A stretch of DNA of 64,000 nt, from assembly GCA_965277835.1 (NCBI GenBank), contig OZ255841.1, positions 1,054,001 to 1,118,000 of the forward strand. Reading direction: 5' to 3'. Positions 18,457 to 26,365 of this stretch are shown here, one piece after another. The stretch's first letter is position 1; each line of letters starts with the position of its first letter. The position numbers were made by a program, and so were the translations under genes. The stretch comes from Arcticimaribacter sp965277835. GTDB lineage: Bacteria; Bacteroidota; Bacteroidia; Flavobacteriales; Flavobacteriaceae. Under the pieces are notes generated by a model. The model searched no databases. It was not told the DNA's origin and worked only from the letters and a program-made list of their open reading frames with translations.

Positions 18457-19361
18457 GCGGCTTTGTAACAATAGACCCTAGTACTTTAGACAGTAGTGCT
18501 CTACACCGCCACCTACTGACTGCTGTGGCACCCCGCCCTATTTGTTTTGCTAGTACTATTGATAAAAACGGGAACGTTAATCTAAGCCCTTTTAGTTTTT
18601 TTAATGTGTTTAGTTCAAACCCGCCTATTATGATTTTTTCTCCGGCACGCCGTGGAAGAGACAACACCACAAAACATTCTCTCGAAAACGTATTAGAAGT
18701 TGACGAAGTGGTTATTAATATTGTTAACCATGCTATGGTGCATCAAATGTCTTTAGCCAGTACCGAGTATGACAAAGGTGTAAACGAGTTTGTAAAGGCA
18801 GGTTTAACGCAAGTAAAAAGCGAAAAAGTACGCCCACCCCGAGTAAAGGAAGCTCCTGTGTCTTTTGAGTGTAAAGTACAGCAGGTTATTCCATTGGGTG
18901 ACGGCGCAGGAGCCGGAAATTTAGTTCTTGCCAAAGTTGTTCTAATGCACTTTGGAGACCAATACCTCAACGACTTAGGTCAGCTCGATACAAAAAAACT
19001 AGACTTAGTTGCCCGAATGGGAGAAAGCTGGTATTGCCGAGCCTCGGGTGAAGCACTCTTTGAAATCCCAAAGCCTATTACTACAAAAGGTATTGGGATA
19101 GACCAATTACCAAAAAGTATTCGCCTTAGCAAGGTACTCACAGGAAACGACTTAGGTCAGTTAGGAAATATAGAGGCTATACCCAATAATAGAGATATTG
19201 AAGCTATTGCCAAATTACCCGAGCTTTCTGCTTTGCTGTCAGGCAAAAAAGATGCGGCGCAACGCAAAACAGCTGTACATAAATTAGCACAACAATTTAT
19301 TGGCAACGGCACTACAGAAACCGCACTTAAAATATTACTCCTTTTGGATACCCTTGAATAA
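18453..19361 (+). CDS. Flavin reductase-like (FMN-binding split-barrel) protein
   Basis: 302 residues. The first ~200 form a flavin-reductase-like split barrel: HRHLLTAVAPRPICFASTID and GNVNLSPFSFFNVFSSNPPIMIFSP are typical of the DIM6/NTAB branch. About 90 more residues at the C-terminus are helical and unassigned. Its ATG overlaps the fahA stop. Whether it supplies reduced flavin, or acts as an esterase/isomerase-like accessory in aromatic catabolism, cannot be told from sequence; the tight coupling suggests a role in the same pathway. Confidence 0.85.
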   Translation: MSGFVTIDPSTLDSSALHRHLLTAVAPRPICFASTIDKNGNVNLSPFSFFNVFSSNPPIMIFSPARRGRDNTTKHSLENVLEVDEVVINIVNHAMVHQMSLASTEYDKGVNEFVKAGLTQVKSEKVRPPRVKEAPVSFECKVQQVIPLGDGAGAGNLVLAKVVLMHFGDQYLNDLGQLDTKKLDLVARMGESWYCRASGEALFEIPKPITTKGIGIDQLPKSIRLSKVLTGNDLGQLGNIEAIPNNRDIEAIAKLPELSALLSGKKDAAQRKTAVHKLAQQFIGNGTTETALKILLLLDTLE

Positions 19362-19383
19362 TAGGGTTCTATTATAATTATCT

Positions 19384-19501
19384 TACCTTCTTCGAGGGGT
19401 TATAACGTGGTAACACCACCTTCTCGATACAAAAACCGCAAACGGTTTTCACTCGAAGTGACAGGCTGTTATAATGTGGCTGTGCCACCTCGAAGTGACA
19501 T
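19384..19501. repeat. Mosaic intergenic repeat, copy 1
   Basis: First copy (from the left) of a repeat family found in many gaps of this window. Its modules are CCTCGAAG-type ends, CCACCTTCTCGATAC, the hairpin AAAACCGCAAACGGTTTT, TCACTCGAAGTGAC and GGCTGTGCCACC. The same string of modules recurs near 57.15 kb and 59.3 kb. It occupies most of the first part of the 515-bp gap before the first fic gene. Confidence 0.8.
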
Positions 19502-19551
19502 AGTTACGTTTGGGTTCATTACTCTATATAAGCGGTTTATAAAACCTACTG

Positions 19552-19868
19552 TTTTTATTGATTAGTAGAGTATGATACATTTAAATACTAAAACCTACTA
19601 ATATCTAACTAATTAGTAGGTTTTAGTAGATTTTAGTACTTGCACCTATTTTTTTATTAACTAGTATAATATGATAACCTTGAATACTAAAACCTACTAA
19701 TTATAATATAATTAGTAGGTTTTAGTAGATTTTAGTACTTGTACCTATTGTTTTTATTGACTAGTAGAATATGATACATTAAATACTAAAACCTACTAAT
19801 ATTGTATTAATTAGTAGATTATGTTTGGTATAACTACTAAAAACTACTAACTTTGTGTTAATTAGTAG
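19552..19868. repeat. Tandem ~99-bp repeat with 16-bp palindromes, upstream of fic
   Basis: Two near-complete units (19552-19650, 19651-19749) and a diverged third reaching 19868. Units 1 and 2 each contain a perfect 16-bp inverted repeat, ACTAAAACCTACTAAT with ATTAGTAGGTTTTAGT (19587-19602/19612-19627 and 19686-19701/19711-19726), both with 9-nt spacers. ATTAGTAG octamers recur down to 8 bp before the fic start codon. This looks like repeated operator sites or a leader RNA rather than coding DNA. Confidence 0.85.
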
Positions 19869-19876
19869 ATTTTGAT

Positions 19877-21208
19877 ATGAAAAAACCAGAACCACCACCA
19901 TCAGGCTCGAAGTTTAAACACGGGGACACGGACGGTCTTATCCATATACTAAGAGATCAGGATTTGATGAATCGAATAAATGACATTGAAAAAGACTACC
20001 CCTACTGGGAGCAGTTCAAATATAAAGTTAAAAGACTTGATGTAAACCCTGTACTAGCCTGGAAATACCTTAAGATACAAAGAGAAAGAAACATTTCGCA
20101 TATAACCCTGTCCGATGTCAATGGGTTTAGTTTCAAATACAATATTTCGGGAAATATATTAAAACAACTTCATCTATTTGACATGAACCTTGGGGGAACC
20201 CTAGGAGGAGATTCTTTAATTCCTGAAAAAGAAAAAAACAGATTTCTTATAAGTTCGCTAATGGAAGAAGCAATCGCTTCTAGTCAATTAGAAGGGGCGG
20301 TAACCACAAGAGAGGTCGCCAAAACTATGCTCAGAACCAAAAGAAAACCAAAGGACAGTTCGGAGCGAATGATTTTTAATAACTATGCCACAATAAAGGA
20401 AATTGTTGCACTTAAAGACGAAAAACTTACTCCAGATATTATTAAATACATTCACGGTTTAATGACCAAAAACACCCTTGAAGAAAAGGCTAACGAGGGA
20501 ACTTTTAGAACTACCGACGATGTGAAAATAGTGGATATAAATGGTGAGATTTTCTATGACCCACCAAAGCACACCGAATTGCCAAAACTGATAGATGCCT
20601 TTTGCAAATTTGCTAACGTATCGGATGAAAAAAACTTTGTACACCCCATAATTAAAGGAATAATATTACATTTTCTTATTGGGTATATACACCCTTTTGT
20701 CGATGGCAATGGCAGAACAGCAAGAGCAATTTTCTATTGGTACTTAATTTCTAAAGGCTATTGGGCAGTGGAGTTTTTATCTATATCGAGAATAATTAAG
20801 CAGTCGCCCTCGCAATATGCAAAGGCATATTTATACACCGAATACGATGAAAATGATTTAACCTATTTTATCAATTTTAATTTAGAATCGGTAAAACGCG
20901 CCCTAACAAGTTTAGAAAAATATATTAAACGAAAGGTTGCCGAAAAAAAGAATCTTTTTAAGATAATTAAACACGAAAACTTAAATGAACGACAAGTAGA
21001 AGTAGTAAAATCTATTATAGACGAACCCGACATAATACTTAGTATTAATGAAATACAAAGCACGTTTGGGGTGGCATACCAAACCGCAAGAACCGATTTA
21101 TTAGAACTAGAAACCACAGGCTATATTTATAGTAAACTCAGTGGTAAAAAATTGTTGTTTTTCAAATCTGATACGTTTGACGAGAAAATAAAAAAGATAT
21201 ATTCTTAG
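19877..21208 (+). CDS. Fic family protein (AMP-transferase, class II self-inhibited)
   Basis: 443 residues. The catalytic Fic motif HPFVDGNGR starts at His272, intact for adenylyl (or other nucleotide) transfer to a target hydroxyl. The N-terminal inhibitory helix carries S-x-x-x-E-G at residues 135-140 (SSQLEG), so activity should be self-restrained as in class II Fic proteins. A C-terminal segment (SINEIQSTFGVAYQTARTDLLELETTGYI) looks like a winged helix-turn-helix, which would allow DNA binding and autoregulation. It starts only 8 bp after the palindromic repeat array. Targets are unknown. A second, distinct fic gene lies 1.25 kb downstream of this one. Confidence 0.92.
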   Translation: MKKPEPPPSGSKFKHGDTDGLIHILRDQDLMNRINDIEKDYPYWEQFKYKVKRLDVNPVLAWKYLKIQRERNISHITLSDVNGFSFKYNISGNILKQLHLFDMNLGGTLGGDSLIPEKEKNRFLISSLMEEAIASSQLEGAVTTREVAKTMLRTKRKPKDSSERMIFNNYATIKEIVALKDEKLTPDIIKYIHGLMTKNTLEEKANEGTFRTTDDVKIVDINGEIFYDPPKHTELPKLIDAFCKFANVSDEKNFVHPIIKGIILHFLIGYIHPFVDGNGRTARAIFYWYLISKGYWAVEFLSISRIIKQSPSQYAKAYLYTEYDENDLTYFINFNLESVKRALTSLEKYIKRKVAEKKNLFKIIKHENLNERQVEVVKSIIDEPDIILSINEIQSTFGVAYQTARTDLLELETTGYIYSKLSGKKLLFFKSDTFDEKIKKIYS

Positions 21209-21231
21209 CTCCCCTTGTCTGTAACTAGATT

Positions 21232-21292
21232 TTCAATACAATTCTTCGTGCTCAACTTAATAGGAGTTAAAACGTAGCTGTGTCGCCAACGC
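21232..21292. repeat. Degenerate mosaic intergenic repeat fragment
   Basis: Contains TCAATACAATTCTTCGTGCTC, GGAGTTAAAACGTAGCTGTGTCGCC and similar pieces of the mosaic family, but eroded. Fills the gap between fic and the TPR gene. Confidence 0.45.
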
Positions 21293-21335
21293 TAATTTTT
21301 TAATAATATTAACTTTTATTTATAAGTTAAAATGT

Positions 21336-21343
21336 TATTTTTG
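21336..21343 (+). promoter_or_regulatory. Candidate Bacteroidota -7 box (TATTTTTG)
   Basis: Matches TAnnTTTG, 22 bp before the TPR start codon, in an AT-rich gap. The other two TPR genes of this window have equivalent boxes at similar distance (58.2 and 58.8 kb). No convincing -33 TTTG is evident. Confidence 0.5.
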
Positions 21344-21365
21344 AAACCTAGTTAAAAAAAAGAAG

Positions 21366-22178
21366 ATGAGAAAAAAATATGTTATTACAAGTTTAGTTAT
21401 GTTGCTTTGTTTAGTGACATATAGTCAAACTGCAGAAGAGTACTCCGAAAAAGGAAAAGCAAAAGTAGAAGCGCAAGACTACGAAGGAGCGATAGCAGAT
21501 TATAGCAAAGCCATAGAAATTGACCCTGCTAACAAAAAGGTTCATTTTTATAGAGCAAACACATACGTGCTTTTAAAAAATTATGGAAATGCAATAATAG
21601 ACTATGACAAAACCATAGAGTTAGACTCAACCTATTCCGATGCGTATTTTAATAGAGCCTTTACAAAAATGAGGTTAAGTTCTTTTAGAGGCGCTATAGC
21701 AGACTTTAGCAAAGTTATAGAGATGGATCCAAAAGATGCATCTTCGTATCTTAATAGAGGTACACTAAAAGAAAGACTGGCAAAGAACGAAGACGCAATA
21801 AAAGACTATAACAAGGCTATAGAAATAGAGCCAAGCAATGTAACCGCTTTTTCTTATAGAGCCCGTGCAAAAGCAGGTTTACAAGACTATGAAGGCGCAA
21901 TAAAAGACTATGACAAAGTTATAGAACTTAACCCAAACAATATACCTGCTTATCTTAGTAGAGGCGTGCAAAAAGAACGCATAGACAACGTTAAAGACGG
22001 AATAAAAGATTATAGCAAGGTTATAGAGCTCGACGAAAGTTATGTGCCTGCGTATATAAATAGAGGGCTTGCAAAAATTAGCATGAAGAAAAAAAAGGAT
22101 GCCTGTGCAGACTTTGCCAAGTTGAAAGAATTAGGCTATGAAGATGCCGATAAATTAATTGAGCGTCACTGCAAATAA
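21366..22178 (+). CDS. Exported TPR-repeat protein
   Basis: 270 residues: a signal peptide (about residues 1-20, ending ...LVTYSQ) then about seven 34-residue TPR units (e.g. GAIADYSKAIEIDP, NAIIDYDKTIELDS, GAIADFSKVIEMDP), so most of the mature protein is a protein-binding superhelix. The final unit differs (KKKDACADFAKLKELGYEDADKLIERHC). The signal peptide and first repeat resemble those of the two shorter TPR proteins near 58.2-59.2 kb, so the three are paralogues. Partner unknown. A strong terminator follows 25 bp after the stop. Confidence 0.85.
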   Translation: MRKKYVITSLVMLLCLVTYSQTAEEYSEKGKAKVEAQDYEGAIADYSKAIEIDPANKKVHFYRANTYVLLKNYGNAIIDYDKTIELDSTYSDAYFNRAFTKMRLSSFRGAIADFSKVIEMDPKDASSYLNRGTLKERLAKNEDAIKDYNKAIEIEPSNVTAFSYRARAKAGLQDYEGAIKDYDKVIELNPNNIPAYLSRGVQKERIDNVKDGIKDYSKVIELDESYVPAYINRGLAKISMKKKKDACADFAKLKELGYEDADKLIERHCK

Positions 22179-22202
22179 AAACAAGACTATACCCATATAC
22201 TT

Positions 22203-22231
22203 AAAGCCGTCTTAATTTTGACGGCTTTTTT
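22203..22231 (+). terminator. Rho-independent terminator after the TPR gene
   Basis: AAAGCCGTC (22203-22211) pairs with GACGGCTTT (22220-22228), followed by a T-run. Position and U-run fit intrinsic termination of the upstream TPR gene. Confidence 0.85.
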
Positions 22232-22290
22232 GTTGGTACCCTCACCCCTAGCCATTCCATAAGTCATAAGATGTTGAATATAATACTGCA

Positions 22291-22436
22291 TTTTGATTGT
22301 ATAAATATTTATATTTTCATTTTTGACGTTTTTTGATTCTATAAATATTTATATTTTCATTTTTGGCGTTTTTTGATTGTATAAATATTTATATTTTCAT
22401 TTTTGACATTTTTTGATTGTATAAATATTTATATTT
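22291..22436. repeat. 40-bp tandem repeat (about 3.7 copies) ending in the promoter of the second fic gene
   Basis: Units at 22291-22330, 22331-22370, 22371-22410 and a partial at 22411-22436. Each contains GATTGTATAAATATTTATATTTT with only one or two substitutions between copies. The last copy breaks off inside TATATTT and continues to TTTGC, creating a -7-like box that the other copies lack (TTTTC there). Confidence 0.9.
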
Positions 22437-22437
22437 G
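22430..22437 (+). promoter_or_regulatory. Candidate -7 box (TATATTTG) of the second fic gene
   Basis: Exact TAnnTTTG match, 24 bp before the ATG at 22462. A TTTG at 22412-22415 lies upstream but only 14 bp away, shorter than the usual spacing, so the -33 element is uncertain. The box exists only because the last 40-bp repeat diverges at this point. Confidence 0.55.
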
Positions 22438-22461
22438 CAAAAACAAGTATATTTTGACGTT

Positions 22462-23589
22462 ATGAATATTAAGGATTTCAAATCGGGTAGTTTTTTGCAA
22501 CAAAGAGACTACAAATCATTTTCGCCAGAAAAAATAAACCACGAGTGGATTATATCTTCGCCCAAAGTAAACCAACTTCTGGCAGAAGCCAACAGGCTAC
22601 TAGGCGAGCTTAATGCTTTTTCCCAGTTAGTACCCGACATCGACTTTTATATACAAATGCATATTGTAAAAGAAGCGACCTCATCGAGCAGGATAGAGGG
22701 GACAAAAACCAATATGGAAGACGCACTTGTAAAAGAAGAACACATAGCCCCCGAAAAAAAAGACGACTGGGCAGAGGTTCAAAATTATATTAGCGCGATA
22801 AACGAGTCTATCGAAAAGCTAAGTACATTACCTATATCGACACGGCTTATTAGAGAAACACACAAAACTCTAATGTCGAACGTACGGGGCGAAAAAAAAC
22901 GCCCTGGGGAATACCGAGAAAGTCAAAACTGGATTGGAGCCACCCTAAAAGATGCCGTGTTTATACCGCCGCATCATTCGCAAGTAGATGAGTTGATGAA
23001 CGACCTAGAGCAGTTTATTCACAACGACAACATACGAGTACCGGACTTAATTAAAATAGCGTTGGTTCACTACCAATTCGAAACCATACATCCGTTTTTG
23101 GACGGTAATGGCAGAATAGGGCGGTTGCTAATAACCCTATATCTAGTCTCTAATCGCTTGCTTGTAAAACCTGCGTTATACCTTTCGGATTTTTTTGAGA
23201 ACAACAAAGGCTATTACTACGACAACCTAACCATAGTACGAACGGCTAGTAATTTGGAGCAGTGGATTAACTTTTTTTTGGTGGGTGTAATAGAGACTAC
23301 AAAAAAATCGATACAAACATTCAAAGGCATACTCGCCCTAAAAGACGATATAGAAACTAACAAACTACCAAAACTAGGGAGCAAGGTAGAGAATGGGCAA
23401 AAATTAGTTAGACATTTGTACCAAAACCCTATTATTGGGTCTAAGCAGGTTGCCAGAATACTCGAATTATCACCCGCAACAGCCAATAGGTTTTTAAAAC
23501 AATTTGTTGAGCTGGGGATACTCCATGAGCTCACAGGCTATAAACGAAATAGAGTATATATATTTAAAGAATACTATAGCTTATTTTAA
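22462..23589 (+). CDS. Fic family protein (AMP-transferase, class II self-inhibited)
   Basis: 375 residues from the ATG at 22462; a TTG 45 bp earlier lies in the repeat/promoter and is unlikely to be used. The inhibitory motif S75-S-R-I-E79-G80 is present and the Fic motif HPFLDGNGR begins at His210 with all catalytic residues. A preceding flap segment (GATLKDAVFIPPHHSQV) is typical. The C-terminus (QVARILELSPATANRFLKQFVELGIL) is a winged-helix DNA-binding domain, consistent with the frequent Fic-wHTH architecture. It differs clearly from the fic gene at 19.9 kb, so this is not a recent tandem duplication. Confidence 0.93.
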   Translation: MNIKDFKSGSFLQQRDYKSFSPEKINHEWIISSPKVNQLLAEANRLLGELNAFSQLVPDIDFYIQMHIVKEATSSSRIEGTKTNMEDALVKEEHIAPEKKDDWAEVQNYISAINESIEKLSTLPISTRLIRETHKTLMSNVRGEKKRPGEYRESQNWIGATLKDAVFIPPHHSQVDELMNDLEQFIHNDNIRVPDLIKIALVHYQFETIHPFLDGNGRIGRLLITLYLVSNRLLVKPALYLSDFFENNKGYYYDNLTIVRTASNLEQWINFFLVGVIETTKKSIQTFKGILALKDDIETNKLPKLGSKVENGQKLVRHLYQNPIIGSKQVARILELSPATANRFLKQFVELGILHELTGYKRNRVYIFKEYYSLF

Positions 23590-23596
23590 AATAAAG

Positions 23597-24595
23597 ATGA
23601 GAAAAATATTTAATTGGATTTTAGAACGACTAATTATCATTTCTATAACATTGCCTATAGTTTTGATATTGCTAAGAATATTGCTTTTATCTTGTTACTA
23701 TAGTTGTTTTTTAGAAATAAGGCAGGGGCTTGGTTTAAATTTTCATCAATTACTTGGCTTTACAGGAGCCGTCATTGCTATACTCTGGACCTACAAAAGA
23801 CATAGGCAAGTAGATAAACAATACCAACAAACTGAGGACAACGCTTTTCGAAACAAAGTAAATCCTATTTACTTAAAAGTGGTAGAGCTTTTGGCAGAGG
23901 GTAATAAAGAAGAAAAGGGAGAAGGCAAGATTAAGAACCTTATAAACTCCATACAGGCTAGTATAGACAGTTACTATAAAGACAAAACCAAAAAAGAGAA
24001 AACCGAAATAAAAAGAGAACTGCTCAACTTTGCCAAGATGGATTTAGTAGGGGTTTACCTAAAAGGTGTGCGTTTAGAAGGCGCTGATTTAGAAGAAGCT
24101 AATTTAGAAAGCGCTAAGTTACAAAATGCGGATTTACGAGAAGCTGATTTACATTGGACTAATTTACAAGACGCAAATTTACAATATGCGGATTTACGAG
24201 AAGCTAAGTTACACGGAGCTAAGTTAGAAGGAGCTGAGTTACACTGGGCTAATTTACAAAAAGCTAATTTATACTGGGCTAATTTACGAAATGCTGATTT
24301 AAGTGGAGTTGATTTAAGTGGAGCTGATTTACGAGAAGCTTATTTACGAAAAACCAAGTTAGGAGAATTTGATTTACGAGGGTATGATTTAATCATGTCT
24401 GATTCAAAAGTAACTGATTTCTCTGGAGCCAATGTAAAAGGGGCTGATTTTACCGATGCTGAAAATATAGATGGCGACTATGGTCTACACACCACAATAC
24501 ACCTAGACAAAGCCATAGGCATACCCGAGCCGCTTTTTTCAGAATTGTTAGAGCAGTGGAGAGAATATTGGGAAAGTCAAGGTGGGCATCCGTAG
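23597..24595 (+). CDS. Membrane-anchored pentapeptide-repeat protein
   Basis: 332 residues. Two N-terminal hydrophobic helices (LIIISITLPIVLILLRILLL and LGLNFHQLLGFTGAVIAILW), a charged linker (KRHRQVDKQYQQTEDNAFRNKV...), then about 20 tandem A(D/N)LxX pentapeptides (e.g. ADLEEANLESAKLQNADL) between about residues 155 and 300, forming a right-handed beta-helix. Start chosen at the ATG 23597, just after the fic stop. The second pentapeptide protein at 49.6 kb shares the helix-linker-helix plan. Some members of this fold mimic DNA and bind gyrase, but a membrane anchor argues for another role; function unknown. Confidence 0.85.
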   Translation: MRKIFNWILERLIIISITLPIVLILLRILLLSCYYSCFLEIRQGLGLNFHQLLGFTGAVIAILWTYKRHRQVDKQYQQTEDNAFRNKVNPIYLKVVELLAEGNKEEKGEGKIKNLINSIQASIDSYYKDKTKKEKTEIKRELLNFAKMDLVGVYLKGVRLEGADLEEANLESAKLQNADLREADLHWTNLQDANLQYADLREAKLHGAKLEGAELHWANLQKANLYWANLRNADLSGVDLSGADLREAYLRKTKLGEFDLRGYDLIMSDSKVTDFSGANVKGADFTDAENIDGDYGLHTTIHLDKAIGIPEPLFSELLEQWREYWESQGGHP

Positions 24596-24605
24596 GTTTC
24601 TGCTA

Positions 24606-24890
24606 CACTGTGCTGTCACTTCGAGTGGGTTTTGCTAGAGCAAAACCTGTATCGAGAAGCGAGATGGCACAGCCACGTTTTAACAGCCTGTCGTTTCGAG
24701 TGAAAACCGCTTTGCGGTTTTTGTATCAAGAAGCGGGTAAAAACCTGTATCGAGAAGCGAGGTGGCACAGCTACGTTTTAGCGACACAATCGCATTTTAA
24801 AAGCACGGATTACATAAGGTCTCGATACGATTTTCTTCGCCCTCTTCGAGGGGTTATAAAGTGGCAATGCCACCTCGACCTGACAGTATT
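24606..24890. repeat. Mosaic intergenic repeat, copy 2 (long)
   Basis: Fills the 302-bp gap after the pentapeptide gene. Modules include GTCACTTCGAGTGGG, the inverted repeat GGTTTTGCTAGAGCAAAACC, TGTATCGAGAAGCGAG, GGTGGCACAGC, AAAACCGCTTTGCGGTTTTT and CCTCTTCGAGGGGTTATAAAG. Open frames through it are products of the repeat, not genes. Confidence 0.8.
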
Positions 24891-24897
24891 GTAAATT

Positions 24898-25554
24898 CTA
24901 CTCAGACTTGTGTTTGGCAATCTCCTCTTCAAAATTTAACTCAAAAGCAGATAAGTAGTCTTCAATTGGTGGTAGGTCCATTGCCGCTCTTCGCTTGTTT
25001 ACATTCTCCGGATCCCATAGCTTACCTAATCTACTAGACACAATTTGAGTGCCATATACTTGAGGTAAATCATAGTTTAATAACAATCTATCTTGGTACA
25101 AGGCTAGTTTGCTTTTTTCAAGAAAATTGTGTTCTACATCGCTCTTTATATTAAAATAATATTTTGCCATTTTATCCTTGTCAGCATATTGCAAAACCAA
25201 AAACAAAGCAGACCTAATATTCCATTCTTCAGGGGTTTCTAGCTCATTAATAGGTGTGTCAAATTTTGGCCAACCGCATTGCTCAACTAACGATTCTAGG
25301 ATATAAATATTTCCATTACTTGTTGTTGCTATACGCCCTACTTTTCTTATGCCGCGATTGGAGTTATATAGCCTAGCTAAAATAGAGTCTGTTTGTGAGC
25401 AGTTCATTTTAGTGTCTTTAGTTGAAGTATGATGGAAAAATTTCTCACTTATAATAAGCTCCAGCTTATTTATAGGATTTTCATCTGCTTGCCTGCAAGA
25501 CACACACAGCATAAAAACCAAAAAAGTAGATAGTAAGAACGCTTTATAATTCAT
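24898..25554 (-). CDS. DUF6624-like lipoprotein, copy 1
   Basis: 218 residues from the ATG at 25554 (MNYKAFLLSTFLVFMLCVSC), a lipoprotein signal with lipidated Cys20. The mature domain has CGWPKF, AxFLVLQYADKDKMAKYY, LALYQDRLLL and YGTQIV, the conserved stations of DUF6624 proteins. The neighbouring gene upstream is a close paralogue (same signal peptide, nearly the same C-terminus EIAKHKSE), about 700 bp away, so this is a direct tandem duplication. Function is not known for the family. A longer in-frame start extends into the duplicated 3' end of the neighbour and is unlikely. Confidence 0.8.
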   Translation of the reverse strand: MNYKAFLLSTFLVFMLCVSCRQADENPINKLELIISEKFFHHTSTKDTKMNCSQTDSILARLYNSNRGIRKVGRIATTSNGNIYILESLVEQCGWPKFDTPINELETPEEWNIRSALFLVLQYADKDKMAKYYFNIKSDVEHNFLEKSKLALYQDRLLLNYDLPQVYGTQIVSSRLGKLWDPENVNKRRAAMDLPPIEDYLSAFELNFEEEIAKHKSE

Positions 25555-25600
25555 AGTTATAATATATATTTTAAATATAACATTTTTAAAATATAAAACT

Positions 25601-26263
25601 CTACTCAGACTTGTGTTTAGCAATCTCCTTTTCAAAATTTAACCCATAATTCCATAAGTAATCCTCAATGGGTGGTAGTTCCATTGCCGACCTTCGCTTG
25701 TTTACATTCTCTGGGTTCCATAGCTTACCTAATTCGCCATACACAATTTGAGTGCCATATACTTGAGGTAAATCATAGTCTAACAATAACCTATCTTGGT
25801 ACAAGGCAAGGCTACCTTTATCGAGAATATTGTGTTCTACATCATTTTTAATATTAAAATAATATTTTGACATTCTATACTTACCAGAATGCTGTAAAAC
25901 CAAAAACATAGCAGACCTAATATTCCATTCCTCAAATGTTTTTACGTCATAAATACTACTATCGAATTTCGGCCATCCGCATTGGTCAATTAACGAAGCT
26001 AAAGTTGAAAAGTTTTGCTCGTCTATCTCTACCATATTTCCTCCCCCTCCCTTCCTTATGTTTTGGTCGGAATGAAATAACCTATATAAAATAGAGTCCT
26101 TTTCTGGGCAGTTTATCTCAACTCTTTTATACGAAATATTAAAAGGTGCTTCCTCCTCTAAAATACGTTCTAGCTTATTTATAGGACTCTCATCTGCTTG
26201 CGTGCAAGACACACACAGCATAAAAACCAAAGAAGCAGATAGTAAGAACGCTTTATAGTTCAT
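25601..26263 (-). CDS. DUF6624-like lipoprotein, copy 2
   Basis: 220 residues; lipoprotein signal MNYKAFLLSASLVFMLCVSC with lipidated Cys20. It shares CGWPKF, the SAMFLVLQHSGKYRMSKYYF segment, ALYQDRLLLDYDLPQVYGTQ and the end EIAKHKSE with copy 1. The central region (KGGGGNMVEIDEQNFS) has diverged most. Transcribed first of the pair, on the minus strand. It lies directly right of copy 1 and left of the phage packaging block. Confidence 0.8.
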   Translation of the reverse strand: MNYKAFLLSASLVFMLCVSCTQADESPINKLERILEEEAPFNISYKRVEINCPEKDSILYRLFHSDQNIRKGGGGNMVEIDEQNFSTLASLIDQCGWPKFDSSIYDVKTFEEWNIRSAMFLVLQHSGKYRMSKYYFNIKNDVEHNILDKGSLALYQDRLLLDYDLPQVYGTQIVYGELGKLWNPENVNKRRSAMELPPIEDYLWNYGLNFEKEIAKHKSE

Positions 26264-26365
26264 AGCTACAATATATTCTTAAATATACCTTACTTTCTAT
26301 ATTACTCAATATACTAATAATAAAATTAATTGCTATGTAATATTAGGTCCTATACACTCCACCCC

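Noticed and set aside
18377..18670. Antisense frames over fahA, flavin reductase, rpoB and other core genes
   Set aside because: They mirror well-supported genes and have no independent protein-like features.
19552..19868. CRISPR array
   Set aside because: Units are ~99 bp, contiguous and without unique spacers; they are tandem repeats with internal palindromes. The 40-bp repeats at 22291 also lack spacers.
24556..24894. Open frame of about 110 codons downstream of the first pentapeptide gene
   Set aside because: Runs entirely through mosaic repeat modules; its sequence is that of the repeat, with no start signal or protein-like composition.
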